Assembly: GCA_000514715.1 (NCBI GenBank)
Contig: AZWL01000017.1
Location: 62,001 to 126,000, forward strand
From: Streptomyces sp. CNH099
GTDB taxonomy: Bacteria > Actinomycetota > Actinomycetes > Streptomycetales > Streptomycetaceae
DNA: 64,000 nt
Reading direction: 5' to 3'
Positions 25,558 through 33,764 of this stretch are shown one piece after another (positions within the stretch are counted from its first letter, which is position 1; each line of letters starts with the position of its first letter). The position numbers and the translations under genes are program-made. A model generated the notes under the pieces. It was not told where the DNA came from, did no database searches, and worked only from the letters and a program-made list of their open reading frames with translations.

Positions 25558-26334
25558 GTGCGGCGTCCGATGGGTGCGCTTGCCGGGCTCGCGGCCGGGC
25601 TGGCGCTTGTTCTGGGGCTGGGGCCGGGACTGTTTCCGGGGCTGTTTCCGGGGTTCGGCGCCGCGACGGCCGCCGCCGCGGACCGGGAGACGCAGGCCGC
25701 GTATCTCGCCGGGCAGCTGCGCGAGGACCCGGTGTACGTCTCCGACCAGGTGCCCCGCGAGGTCCCGCGCTCGGCGGCCGGGGAGTTCACGCGGGTGGCC
25801 GAGCGGACCGGCGTGCCGACGTACGTGCTCGTGCTGCCGAACGCGCCCACGTTCGCCGAGCAGTTGCTCGCGGCCGTCCACGACCGGCTCGGCGAGGACG
25901 GGCTGTACGTGCTGGTCGACGCCGGCACGTCGTGGATCGACGCCACGTCGTACGGCGTGGACGTGCCGATACGGGACGCCCAGTCGGTGACCACGTTCGA
26001 GCTGCCCTACGACGCGTGGCCGATCGAGTCCTTCGAGCACTTCGTCGAGGCGCTGACCGATGACGACGTCGCACAGCGGGCGCGAGCCGCGCGCGAGAAG
26101 TACGGCAGCGGGCCCGACGGGCAGTCGCCGACGGCCAGGCCCGAGCCGCTGCACCGCACCCCGTCCGCGGAGGAACCGGAGAGCACCGACGAGGTGTCGG
26201 TCACCGACCGGAAGAACCAGAACTTCCTCACCGGGATCTCGCTGGCCGGGCTGCCGCTGCTCATCCTCCTCGTCGGCGCGTACGTACGGCGGCTGCGGCG
26301 GCTTCCGTACGGCGGCGGGCGGGGGCGGTCCTGA
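25558..26334 (+). CDS. Membrane-anchored protein, first of a related trio
   Basis: A 258-residue protein starting at GTG (GGAGGGGG upstream). It has an N-terminal signal sequence or anchor (residues 5-42, rich in Leu, Gly, Phe), an extracellular domain at about 45-165, a Pro/Glu-rich linker and a C-terminal membrane helix (FLTGISLAGLPLLILLVGAY) followed by basic residues. The extracellular domain reads DPVYVSDQ, then PTYVLVLP, then AVHDRLGEDGLYVLVD. The same pattern occurs in the two following proteins and recalls the TPM fold. It lacks the cytoplasmic zinc-like tail of the other two. Its stop overlaps the next start (TGATG). I do not recognise a named family. Confidence 0.75.
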   Translation: MRRPMGALAGLAAGLALVLGLGPGLFPGLFPGFGAATAAAADRETQAAYLAGQLREDPVYVSDQVPREVPRSAAGEFTRVAERTGVPTYVLVLPNAPTFAEQLLAAVHDRLGEDGLYVLVDAGTSWIDATSYGVDVPIRDAQSVTTFELPYDAWPIESFEHFVEALTDDDVAQRARAAREKYGSGPDGQSPTARPEPLHRTPSAEEPESTDEVSVTDRKNQNFLTGISLAGLPLLILLVGAYVRRLRRLPYGGGRGRS

Positions 26335-27845
26335 TGGGGGCGTGGCTGCGCAGGCGGCCGGAGATCCTCGCCGCCGTCCTGGTCGCGGTGGCGATCGCCG
26401 TCTTCGCCGGCCAGCGGTTCGGGGGCGGCTCCGCGACGTCGGCCGACGACACCCCCACGCCCGGACCGTCCGCGGCGCACACGCCGACGGAGGCGGACCT
26501 GCGGCTGCGGGTGGAGCGCGTGGGCGCGGCGCTCGCCGATGAACCCCTCTACGACGATCCGGAGAGCGAGCGGACGCTGGACGGCGCGGAGCGCCGCGAG
26601 CTGCTGGACCGCATCCGGGAGTTCGACCACGGGGTCTACGTCGCGATCGTGCCGACACAGCGGGAGGACGAGTCCGGCGGCGACGCCCAGGAACTGATAC
26701 GGCGGCTGCAGCAGCGGGTCGGCCAGGACGGCGTCTACGTCGTCGCCGACCCGTACGTGGGCGGCATCGACGTCGCCAACTACGGCACGCTGCTCGACAG
26801 CGACCACCTCGAATTCGAGCTGCCCCGCCGGGTGCTGCGCCCCGACCCGGACGCCGGGGCCGACGACGTGCGGCTCCCCGAGCGGCTCGGCGAGCTGCTG
26901 ACCCTGCTGGAGGAGGCGCCGCGGAACAGCACACCGGGCGAGCCGCCGTACCGGGCGCGGCCGGGGGACGAGAAGGAGTACGAGCCGGAGCCGCTGCCGT
27001 CGGTGTTCGGGGCGGACTTCGGACCCGGCCTGGCCATCGGGGCGCTCCTGGCGCTGGCGCTGTTCGGCCTGGTGGTCGCGGGCTGCACCCCGCTGCGGAC
27101 ACGGCGGCGGCGCCGCGACGCGATGTGGGTGCCGCTGCCGGCCCAGCGCCCGGCCCGGGCGCCGGGGGCGACGCAGGTGGCTGCGCCGGGGGCGCGCGAC
27201 TTCCGCGCGCCGCGGCGGAAGGCGCTGCACCGGGCGGCGGAGGAGGCGCTGCGGTCGCTGGCGCAGCGGTACACGGCGGTGACGGAGGCCCCGGGCGGCA
27301 CGGGGAAGCGGGGCGGCGGCGCCGGCGCGGCCGGCCCGTACGGTACGGGCGCGGTCGGCCCGTACGGCCCCGGCCACCCCGGCGTCGCCGCCCCCGGCCA
27401 CCCGGGCGCGGTCGGCCCCGGCAACCCCGGGGTCGTACGGGCCGCCGACTGCCTCGACGCCGCGCTGCTCGCGGTGGACGGCCGGCAGGACGGGCGCGTC
27501 GACCGCGACGCCGACCCCGCGGCCCTGGTCTGCGCCCTGGTGCTGGCCCGCGCCGGGCACGCGGCGCTCGACGGCGCTCCGCACGCCGTCGCCGACTACC
27601 GCTGCTGCCAGACGAACCCGCTGCACGGGCCCGACGCCCCCGGCCCGGCCCCCGCCGCGGCCTCCGGGCCGCTGTGCGCCGGCTGCCGGCTCGCCTCCGT
27701 CCCGCTGGCCGGGGTGCGGCTGCACCTGCCCACCCCCCACGGGCCCGTCCCGTACGACTCCGTCCCCGGGCCGCTGGCCGCCGCCGCGACCGGGGTCACC
27801 GAACTCATCCGCCAGGTCCGGGAGTACGCCGGTGTGCCGCACTGA
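26334..27845 (+). CDS. Membrane-anchored protein, second of the trio, with cytoplasmic Cys motif
   Basis: A 503-residue protein. A membrane segment lies near residues 12-25 (AAVLVAVAIAVFAG). An extracellular TPM-like domain spans about 50-170 (LADEPLYDDPES, VYVAIVPTQRED, RVGQDGVYVVADPY), and a second membrane helix is near 230-245. The cytoplasmic tail carries Gly/Pro-rich repeats (GPYG, GHPG) at about 335-365 and a distinctive CCQTNPLHGPDAP ... LCAGC segment near 420-450. Both the CxxNPLHG and the CxxC recur in the third protein. The cysteines look like a metal site. The ATG overlaps the upstream stop by one base and the downstream gene by 14. Function unknown. Confidence 0.75.
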   Translation: MGAWLRRRPEILAAVLVAVAIAVFAGQRFGGGSATSADDTPTPGPSAAHTPTEADLRLRVERVGAALADEPLYDDPESERTLDGAERRELLDRIREFDHGVYVAIVPTQREDESGGDAQELIRRLQQRVGQDGVYVVADPYVGGIDVANYGTLLDSDHLEFELPRRVLRPDPDAGADDVRLPERLGELLTLLEEAPRNSTPGEPPYRARPGDEKEYEPEPLPSVFGADFGPGLAIGALLALALFGLVVAGCTPLRTRRRRRDAMWVPLPAQRPARAPGATQVAAPGARDFRAPRRKALHRAAEEALRSLAQRYTAVTEAPGGTGKRGGGAGAAGPYGTGAVGPYGPGHPGVAAPGHPGAVGPGNPGVVRAADCLDAALLAVDGRQDGRVDRDADPAALVCALVLARAGHAALDGAPHAVADYRCCQTNPLHGPDAPGPAPAAASGPLCAGCRLASVPLAGVRLHLPTPHGPVPYDSVPGPLAAAATGVTELIRQVREYAGVPH

Positions 27846-29160
27846 CTCCGCCAGCCGCCCCCGCGCCGCGGCGTTCGCCGCCGTGCTCACCGCCGTGCTC
27901 GCCTCGCTCTGCGGCTCGCTACTCGGTGTCCTGCCGACCGGGACCGCCGCGGCGCAGCCCAGCGCCGCCCAGGAGATCGCCGACGCGCTGGGCCGGTCGC
28001 CGGTGTATGTGGACGACGCGTACGAGACCGCGGTGCCGCCCGCCCGGCAGCGGGAGCTGGCCGCGCAGATCGAGGACACCGGGCTGCCGCTGTACGTGGT
28101 CGTGGTGCCGCTCGCCACGGGCGACGCGTTCGGCGGCGAGGCCCGGCAACTCGCCGGCGCGGTGCACGACCGGCTCGGCCAGGACGCCGTCATCCTCACC
28201 AACAGCGACTTCGCCGACGCGCTTGAGGGCTGGGAGTGGCCGCACGGCAAGCACCAGGCGGGGCCGGCCGCCTCCGCCGTCTCCCACCTCGACGAGATGA
28301 CGGACGCCGGCCTCGGCACCAGGCTGGCCAAGGCCGTCGAGATCGTCGCCGCGGGCAACGGGGAAGAGGTCTACGAACGGGCCACCGCCGACCTGCGCAC
28401 CCCGACGCCCACCACCTCCCCGACCGACCCGGCCACCGCGGAGCCGTCCGGTCCCGGGGCCGCGGAGCCGGCCGACGACGGCGGCGGTGCCGGCGCCGGC
28501 ACCGCCGCCCTGATCGCCGCCGCGGTCGCGGTGACCGCCCTCGCGGCGCTGCTGCTGGTGCGCCGCCGCCGGCGGACCGCAGGCCCGGCTCCGTTCACCT
28601 TCCCCCGCGCGGTGTTCGCCGCCGCCGCGGCCGCCGACGAGGCGGACCTGCGCCGCCGCGCGGAGGCCGAGGTCATCGCCCTCGGCGAGGCCGCCCGGGC
28701 CCACCCGCACTCCCCCGACCCGGCCGGCCTCCGGCACGCCCTCGACGCCTACGCCGCCGCGGGCACCGTGCTCGACGCCGCCCGCGGCCGCGCCGACCTG
28801 GCGGGCGTCCTGGCGCTGGTCCTCGAAGGCCGCGACGCGCTCCAGGGCGCGCGGGACGCCACGCTGCTGTGCTTCTTCAACCCCCTGCACGGCCGCGGCG
28901 CCCGCCGCGTCAAGTGGCGCCCCCTCGGCCGCCGCGACCACCTCCGCGTCTCGGCCTGCAACGCCTGCACCGCCGCCGTCCGCGACCGGCGCGGCCCGGA
29001 GGTGCTGACCGAGCGGCTGGACGGCCGCGACGTGCCGTACTTCGAGGTCCCCGCCGACCGCAGCCTGTGGGCGGCCACCGGCTACGGCTCCCTGGCCGGC
29101 GACGACCGCCTGGCCGCCCGCGTGGCCCGCGGCGACTTCACCCGCACCCTGGAGCCCTGA
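27832..29160 (+). CDS. Membrane-anchored protein, third of the trio, with cytoplasmic Cys motif
   Basis: A 442-residue protein starting at a GTG inside the previous gene. It has a signal sequence at 8-42 and an extracellular TPM-like domain at about 45-190 (RSPVYVDDAYETA, PLYVVVVPLATGD, AVHDRLGQDAVILTN), followed by a Pro/Thr/Ala linker. A membrane helix lies near 225-243 (AALIAAAVAVTALAALLLV), and a helical cytoplasmic domain ends with LLCFFNPLHGRGARRVKW ... CNACTAAV near 343-385. NPLHG followed by CxxC is shared with the second protein. The three genes overlap and must form one operon. A membrane complex is likely; what it does is not known to me. Confidence 0.75.
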   Translation: MCRTDSASRPRAAAFAAVLTAVLASLCGSLLGVLPTGTAAAQPSAAQEIADALGRSPVYVDDAYETAVPPARQRELAAQIEDTGLPLYVVVVPLATGDAFGGEARQLAGAVHDRLGQDAVILTNSDFADALEGWEWPHGKHQAGPAASAVSHLDEMTDAGLGTRLAKAVEIVAAGNGEEVYERATADLRTPTPTTSPTDPATAEPSGPGAAEPADDGGGAGAGTAALIAAAVAVTALAALLLVRRRRRTAGPAPFTFPRAVFAAAAAADEADLRRRAEAEVIALGEAARAHPHSPDPAGLRHALDAYAAAGTVLDAARGRADLAGVLALVLEGRDALQGARDATLLCFFNPLHGRGARRVKWRPLGRRDHLRVSACNACTAAVRDRRGPEVLTERLDGRDVPYFEVPADRSLWAATGYGSLAGDDRLAARVARGDFTRTLEP

Positions 29161-29161
29161 C

Positions 29162-29177
29162 CGCCCGCCGGCGGGCG
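29162..29177. terminator. Perfect palindrome between convergent genes
   Basis: CGCCCGCCGGCGGGCG is a 16-base perfect palindrome two bases after the stop at 29160 and 15 bases before the end of the opposing gene. It could terminate transcription in both directions. Confidence 0.4.
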
Positions 29178-29191
29178 CTGGGCACCGGGCG

Positions 29192-29545
29192 TCAGGGGAA
29201 GTCGCTCCGCCACAGCACCAGCGTCGCCGTCCCCAGCGCCAGCACCTGGAAGGCGAGCAACTTCCACTGCCGGCCCACGCCGAGCACCAGCAGCCAGAAC
29301 GCGAGGGCGGCGGCCCCGACCTGGGCGACCTCGACCCGCGCCGCCTCCGACATGTCGGTCGCCCCGGCCATCCAGCCGTACGACCAGCTGATGCGGAACA
29401 GCATCCACGCGACGACGACCGCGTCCAGGAACACCACGGTGGCCACCAGCAGCACGGTCTCCGCGGCGGACGGCTCCCCCCGCCCCGCGGCCGGCCGCTC
29501 CGGCGGCCTCGGGCCGAGGGCGTGCCGGGGCGGTGTGGACTCCAC
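29192..29545 (-). CDS. Small integral membrane protein
   Basis: A 117-residue protein. The GTG at 29545 is chosen because GGAGG lies six bases upstream; a longer frame from 29614 lacks a ribosome site. A Pro/Arg-rich cytoplasmic N-terminus is followed by three or four membrane helices: TVLLVATVVFLDAVVVAWML, AALAFWLLVLGVG and LLAFQVLALGTATLVLW. It may be the Streptomyces family labelled DUF6234, recalled from memory. No catalytic motif is visible. The upstream XRE gene reads in the same direction with a 77-base gap. Confidence 0.65.
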   Translation of the reverse strand: MESTPPRHALGPRPPERPAAGRGEPSAAETVLLVATVVFLDAVVVAWMLFRISWSYGWMAGATDMSEAARVEVAQVGAAALAFWLLVLGVGRQWKLLAFQVLALGTATLVLWRSDFP

Positions 29546-29622
29546 GACGGGCCTCCGTGAACCGGGTTCGGTGGTCTCGGCCCGAGTATGCGGCGGTGCC
29601 CGCCGGCACGGCATGAGTACGA

Positions 29623-30519
29623 CTACTCAAGGCGGGAGACGCGCGGGTGAGCATCGTCGGCGGGGGCACGGCGCGGATACCGGCCGGCCTCCGCCCCCAG
29701 GACGCCCAGCAGGGCGAGGGCCTCGGCACCGGGCGATCCCGGCGGTGCGGTGAAGAGCACGAGGTGCTGGTCGCGGTCGGTGAGGGCGAGGGTGTCGCAG
29801 TCGACGGGGACGTCGCCGACGGTCGGATGGCGGAAGGTCTTCGTGAGCGTCGGCGCGGCGTGCACGTCGTGCCGCTCCCAGAGCCGGGCGAAGTCCGGGC
29901 TGCCGTCGCGGAGTTCGCCGACGAGGCCGGTCACCACGGGATCGGCGGGGTACCGGGCGGCGGTGGCGTGGAGCTGCATCACGACGTTCAGGCGGAACTC
30001 GGGGGCGTCGGAGACCCCGTACAGCGCCGTGTCGGTGCCCTGCGGCCCGAGGAAGGCCCGGCGGGCGAGGTTGCGCTCCTCGGGGGCGAGCGGGCCGAAG
30101 TCCTCCATGAGCGCGGCCGCGAGGTCGTTCCAGGCGAGGACCTCGCAGGCGGCGGACAGCACGAAGCCGGCCGTCTGCGGCAGCCGCTCCAGGAGCGCGA
30201 GGACGCTGGGGCGGACGTCGCGCCGGTGCAGTCCCGTGCGGTTCGGCGCGGTGCCCGCGAGGACGTGGAGGTGGTCGGACTCGGCGCCGGTGAGGCGCAG
30301 CGCACCGGCGACGGCCGCCAGGACGTCGCCCGAGGGCCGCGGCGCCCTGCCCTGCTCCAGGCGGACGTAGTACTCGGTGGAGATGTGCGCGAGGACGGCC
30401 ACCTCCTCGCGGCGCAGCCCCGGTGTGCGGCGTCGCGGTCCGGAGGGGAGGCCGACGTCCTGCGGGCGGAGCCGCTCGCGGCGGCTGCGGAGGAACGCGC
30501 CGAGTTCCCGTCTGTCCAT
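29623..30519 (-). CDS. XRE-family regulator, MmyB-like
   Basis: A 298-residue transcription factor. Residues 5-75 are an XRE helix-turn-helix preceded by the PGLRREEVAVLAHIS segment seen in this class. Residues 105-280 are the MmyB-like ligand-binding (PAS-like) domain, with VLAWNDLAAALMEDFG and LWERHDV. These regulators bind small, often fatty-acid-like ligands and usually control an adjacent oxidoreductase. Here the divergent gene is an SDR, and a TACAG-N7-CTGTA dyad lies between the two starts. Confidence 0.92.
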   Translation of the reverse strand: MDRRELGAFLRSRRERLRPQDVGLPSGPRRRTPGLRREEVAVLAHISTEYYVRLEQGRAPRPSGDVLAAVAGALRLTGAESDHLHVLAGTAPNRTGLHRRDVRPSVLALLERLPQTAGFVLSAACEVLAWNDLAAALMEDFGPLAPEERNLARRAFLGPQGTDTALYGVSDAPEFRLNVVMQLHATAARYPADPVVTGLVGELRDGSPDFARLWERHDVHAAPTLTKTFRHPTVGDVPVDCDTLALTDRDQHLVLFTAPPGSPGAEALALLGVLGAEAGRYPRRAPADDAHPRVSRLE

Positions 30520-30556
30520 ACGCCCAGTGTGCGCGCGGCGGGGCGGCGGATCCTGG

Positions 30557-30573
30557 TACAGCCTGTGCCTGTA
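30557..30573. promoter_or_regulatory. Candidate operator between XRE regulator and SDR
   Basis: TACAG at 30557-30561 and CTGTA at 30569-30573 form a perfect inverted repeat with a 7-base spacer, flanked by partly matching GG/CC. It lies in the 86-base divergent gap, 38 bases from the regulator start and 33 bases from the SDR start. Confidence 0.35.
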
Positions 30574-30605
30574 TCCGGTCCGGAGCCGGCCGGACGCTGG
30601 GCGTC

Positions 30606-31436
30606 ATGACGAACCACCGCACGCACACCACCGACGGCGCGTCCGCCGACAGTACGTCCACCGACAGTCCATCCATCGGCCTGCTCACCGGAAAGGTCCT
30701 GTTCATCACCGGCGCCAGCCGCGGCATCGGGGCGGCCGCGGCCCGGCTCTTCGCCGCCGAGGGGGCCGCCGTCGTCCTCGCCGCCCGCGGCACCGACGCC
30801 CTCCGGCGCATCGTGACGGAGATCCGCGCCGCCGGCCGCGTCGCCGACGCCGTCACCCTGGACCTCGCCGACCCCGCGAGCATCCGCGCCGCGGTCGACC
30901 GCGTCGGAGAGCTGCACGGGCGCCTCGACGGCGCCTTCAACAACGGCGCGGTGATCCAGCGGCCCGGCCCGCTCGACACCACCGGCGACGAGGACATCGA
31001 CGCGCAGTTCGCCGTCAACTTCCGCGCGCACTGGACCGCCATGACCGCCGAGGCCGCGCTCATGCGCCGTACCGGCAGCACCGGCGCGGCCATCGTCAAC
31101 ACCTCCAGCATCGGCAGCCGCCGCGCCAACCCCGCCCTGCCCGCCTACGGAGCGATGAAGCGCGCCCTCAACAGCATCACCGAGACCGCGGCCAGGACCT
31201 GGGGCCCCGAAGGCATCCGCGTCAACGGCCTCACTCCCGGCGGCACCGCCACCGAGATGATCGACGAGTGGGAGGCGGCGACCCCCGGCATCGTCGCCGC
31301 CAACAACGCGGCCACGCCGCTCGGCCGCATGGCCGAGCCCCGCGAGGTCGCCGAGGCGGCCGCCTGGCTGCTCAGCGACCGCGCCTCGTACGTGACCGGC
31401 GCGATCGTCCCCGTCGACGGCGGCGCCGGCACCTGA
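30606..31436 (+). CDS. Short-chain dehydrogenase/reductase
   Basis: A 276-residue classical SDR. The dinucleotide-binding motif TGASRGIG lies near residue 36, and the usual NNAG is changed to NNGA (FNNGAV) near 115. The catalytic Ser is in VNTSSIG and the YxxxK pair is in PAYGAMK near 180-184. GITPGGTATEM-like and PVDGGAG segments close the fold. An Asp near residue 86 (TLDLADP) is typical of NADP-dependent members. It probably oxidises or reduces a small alcohol/ketone under control of the divergent MmyB-like regulator. The start ATG leaves a leader of about 28 Thr/Ser-rich residues. Confidence 0.9.
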   Translation: MTNHRTHTTDGASADSTSTDSPSIGLLTGKVLFITGASRGIGAAAARLFAAEGAAVVLAARGTDALRRIVTEIRAAGRVADAVTLDLADPASIRAAVDRVGELHGRLDGAFNNGAVIQRPGPLDTTGDEDIDAQFAVNFRAHWTAMTAEAALMRRTGSTGAAIVNTSSIGSRRANPALPAYGAMKRALNSITETAARTWGPEGIRVNGLTPGGTATEMIDEWEAATPGIVAANNAATPLGRMAEPREVAEAAAWLLSDRASYVTGAIVPVDGGAGT

Positions 31437-31439
31437 GCT

Positions 31440-31466
31440 GTCCGGAGCCCGCCCCGGGCGCCGGAC
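31440..31466 (+). terminator. Hairpin after the SDR gene
   Basis: GTCCGG-A-GCCC pairs with GGGC-G-CCGGAC across a 5-base loop, starting 4 bases after the SDR stop. No U-tract follows. Confidence 0.5.
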
Positions 31467-31550
31467 CTGCGGAGATGGCCACCGGTATGCACTCCGCCGG
31501 GAAGGGCGCAATCCTGGAGGGGGAGGGAAGGCCCGTCAAGGAGCGCTGCC

Positions 31551-31757
31551 ATGTCGGTGATGCACAAGCTCAAGCGGATGCTGAAAGGTCACGAAGCCCG
31601 GGCCGGCAAGGTCGTCGACAAGGCCGGCGACCTCGTGGACAAGAAGACCCGGGGCAAGTACAGCGGCCATGTCGACACCGCTCAGGAGAAGCTCAAGGAC
31701 CAGCTGGGCGCGGACCGGAAGAGGGCGGACGACCAGGACAACCCACCCCGGTCATAG
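31551..31757 (+). CDS. Small MT0933-like antitoxin-type protein
   Basis: A 68-residue highly charged helical protein (ATG with AAGGAG seven bases upstream). The KAGDLVDKKTRGKYSG segment and the helix after it match the small actinobacterial proteins grouped as MT0933-type antitoxins (Rv0909 relatives). No toxin gene is adjacent: the next frame on this strand is a VOC protein 570 bases away, and the gene between is on the other strand. An antitoxin role is therefore taken from the family name only. The sequence is also compatible with a general stress protein of the CsbD type. Confidence 0.75.
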   Translation: MSVMHKLKRMLKGHEARAGKVVDKAGDLVDKKTRGKYSGHVDTAQEKLKDQLGADRKRADDQDNPPRS

Positions 31758-31798
31758 GCCGGCACGCCGCGCGAGCCTCCACGGCACGCACATGAGCG

Positions 31799-32248
31799 TC
31801 AACCCTGTTGATGCCCCTGCGGGGAGAGCTGTTGGCGTACCCAGGCCGGAGCGGGGTTGGTGTGCGGCTCGCCGGCCACGACGACCGTCGGCACGGTCTC
31901 GTCGCCGCCGTTGACCGCCCGCACCGCCGCGGCTCCGGCCGGGTCGCGCCAGATGTCGACCCAGTACGCCCGGCGGGCGCCGCGCCCCAGCCGGAGGCGC
32001 AGTCGCAGGCAGTACGTGCACCCCGGCCGCCAGAAGACGACCGGCCGGCCGTCGGCGGCGCTGCGCCGCTGCGCCTCCAGCGCGCCGGTCGGCCTCGGGA
32101 ACAGCACCGGCAGGTGCACGACCGCGAGCAGCACGAACACCACCAGCACGGCCACGCCGGAACCGGGACTCCCGCCGACGCCCAGGGCGACCGCGGCGGC
32201 GGTCCCGCCGAGCGCGAACAGCATGGGCCGGATCCACACACGCATCAT
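31799..32248 (-). CDS. Membrane-anchored glutaredoxin/mycoredoxin-like protein
   Basis: A 149-residue protein. Two N-terminal hydrophobic segments (PMLFALGGTAAAVALG and VAVLVVFVLLAVVHLPVLF) anchor it, and the rest is a thioredoxin-fold domain. The active site is CTYC (VVFWRPGCTYC) near residue 82, with a VPTVVV cis-proline loop near 125. The family reduces disulfides or mixed mycothiol disulfides. The membrane anchor suggests action at the inner face of the membrane. The start is the first of two adjacent ATGs; no clear ribosome site is visible. Confidence 0.8.
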   Translation of the reverse strand: MMRVWIRPMLFALGGTAAAVALGVGGSPGSGVAVLVVFVLLAVVHLPVLFPRPTGALEAQRRSAADGRPVVFWRPGCTYCLRLRLRLGRGARRAYWVDIWRDPAGAAAVRAVNGGDETVPTVVVAGEPHTNPAPAWVRQQLSPQGHQQG

Positions 32249-32326
32249 GATGACGCACGCTATCGGCGGGGACCCGGTCGGGCACAGCCCGCGGTTCCCC
32301 GGCTCCCCAGGGAAGGACCGACATCC

Positions 32327-32713
32327 ATGAGCCGCGTATCCGTCCGCTACATCGTCGACGACGTCGACGCCGCGGTTGCGTTCTACACCACCCATCTGGG
32401 CTTCACCCTCGACCAGCGGCCCGCACCGGTGTTCGCCGCCCTGGTCCGCGGCGATCTCCACCTGCTGCTGTCCGCCCCGACGGGCCCGGGCGGCGCGGCG
32501 CAGACCATGCCCGACGGACGGCGCCCGGAGCCGGGCGGCTGGAACCGTATCCAGCTGACGGTCGACGACCTGGACGCCACGGTGGCGGCGCTGCGCGCGG
32601 CGGGGGCGGTGTTCCGCAACGACATCGTCACCGGCAGGGGCGGCCGGCAGATCCTCCTCGACGACCCGGCCGGCAACGCCGTCGAACTCTTCGAGCCCGC
32701 CCCCCGTCCCTGA
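32327..32713 (+). CDS. VOC-family (glyoxalase/bleomycin-resistance-like) protein
   Basis: A 128-residue single-domain vicinal-oxygen-chelate protein with paired beta-alpha-beta-beta-beta units: VRYIVDDVDAAVAFYTTHLG at the start and NRIQLTVDDLDATVAALRAAG near residue 70. It ends LLDDPAGNAVELFEPA. Metal ligands would include His/Gln near the strands and the final Glu. The family covers glyoxalase I-like lyases, extradiol dioxygenases and antibiotic-binding proteins. A dimer and a small-molecule detoxification role are likely, with unknown substrate. Confidence 0.88.
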   Translation: MSRVSVRYIVDDVDAAVAFYTTHLGFTLDQRPAPVFAALVRGDLHLLLSAPTGPGGAAQTMPDGRRPEPGGWNRIQLTVDDLDATVAALRAAGAVFRNDIVTGRGGRQILLDDPAGNAVELFEPAPRP

Positions 32714-32722
32714 CGCCGCATT

Positions 32723-32742
32723 TCGACATCCCTCTATGTTGA
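32723..32742. promoter_or_regulatory. Candidate operator upstream of arsM
   Basis: TCGACAT and ATGTTGA, separated by CCCTCT, form an inverted repeat with 6 of 7 matches per arm. It lies 64 bases before the arsM start. The pattern resembles ArsR/SmtB-type operators, but no ArsR gene is in the window. Confidence 0.35.
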
Positions 32743-32805
32743 CGGACGTCGATCCAGGCGCGAAGCTTGTATCCACAGACGTCGAAGCAGTAGAGGAGTA
32801 TGGCC

Positions 32806-33636
32806 ATGAGCAAGCAGCCGACCGATCTCAGGGAGCAGGTACGGGCCGGCTACGCGGCGGCCGCGCTGAAGGTCACCGAGGGCAGCACGGCCTGTTGCGG
32901 CGCGCAGGACGTCCAGATCGACGAGAACTTCGGCTCCGGCCTGTACGCCGCCGGCGACGTCGAGGCGCTGCCCGCCGAGGCCGTGGCCGCGTCGCTGGGC
33001 TGCGGCAACCCGCTGGCCGTCGCGGAGCTGCGGGAGGGCGAGCGCGTGCTGGACCTCGGGTCGGGCGGCGGCATCGACGTGCTGCTGTCCGCCCGCCGGG
33101 TCGGGCCCGAGGGCAAGGCGTACGGGCTGGACATGACCGACGAGATGCTGGCGCTCGCCGTCGCGAACGCCCGGACGGCAGGGGTGGCGAACGCCGAGTT
33201 CCTCAAGGGGACGATCGAGTCCGTGCCGCTGCCGGCGGGCACCGTGGACGTCGTCATCTCCAACTGCGTGATCAACCTGTCCACCGACAAGCCCGCCGTG
33301 TTCGCCGAAGCCTTCCGCGTGCTCGCCCCCGGCGGGCGCCTCGGCGTGACGGACGTCGTGGCCGACGACCGCCTGACACCCCGGCAGCGGGCCGAGCGCG
33401 GCGACTACGTCGGCTGCATCGCCGGTGCGCTGTCGTTCTCCGAGTACCGCGCCGGCCTGGCCGCCGCCGGATTCACCGCCGTCGAGGTCACCGCCACCCA
33501 CGAGGTCGCCGACGGCATGCACTCGGCCATAGTCCGCGCCACCAAGCCGACGTCCACGCCCCCCGCAACAACCCCCACCACGCTGCCCGCGGAAGCAACC
33601 CCGAAGTCCTCATGCTGCGGCGGAAACGGCTGCTGA
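32806..33636 (+). CDS. arsM: Arsenite methyltransferase
   Basis: A 276-residue SAM-dependent methyltransferase. Motif I reads LDLGSGGGIDVLL near residue 84. The family cysteines are present: C30/C31, C66 (LGCGNP), C154 (SNCVIN) and C204 (VGCIAG); the spacing of 50 between the last two equals that of characterised ArsM enzymes. They bind As(III) during stepwise methylation to volatile or less toxic species. A Cys-rich tail (SSCCGGNGC) could add a metal site. The second ATG (32806) is chosen because AGAGGAG lies seven bases before it. The gene stands alone, without arsR or efflux genes. Confidence 0.92.
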   Translation: MSKQPTDLREQVRAGYAAAALKVTEGSTACCGAQDVQIDENFGSGLYAAGDVEALPAEAVAASLGCGNPLAVAELREGERVLDLGSGGGIDVLLSARRVGPEGKAYGLDMTDEMLALAVANARTAGVANAEFLKGTIESVPLPAGTVDVVISNCVINLSTDKPAVFAEAFRVLAPGGRLGVTDVVADDRLTPRQRAERGDYVGCIAGALSFSEYRAGLAAAGFTAVEVTATHEVADGMHSAIVRATKPTSTPPATTPTTLPAEATPKSSCCGGNGC

Positions 33637-33658
33637 CCCGCCCCTCCCGCGGCCCCGT

Positions 33659-33686
33659 GCCTGCCACCCGCCCTCGGGTGGCAGGC
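33659..33686 (+). terminator. Strong hairpin after arsM
   Basis: A perfect 12-base-pair stem (GCCTGCCACCCG / CGGGTGGCAGGC) with a CCCT loop starts 22 bases after the arsM stop and ends 79 bases before the decayed RHS gene. Confidence 0.75.
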
Positions 33687-33764
33687 AGCGCCGAGCGCGG
33701 CGGCGAAGGTAGCCTGGCCTGGTGCTCGTGCAACCGCTGACATGGTGGCTTGGAGGAGCGGGGA

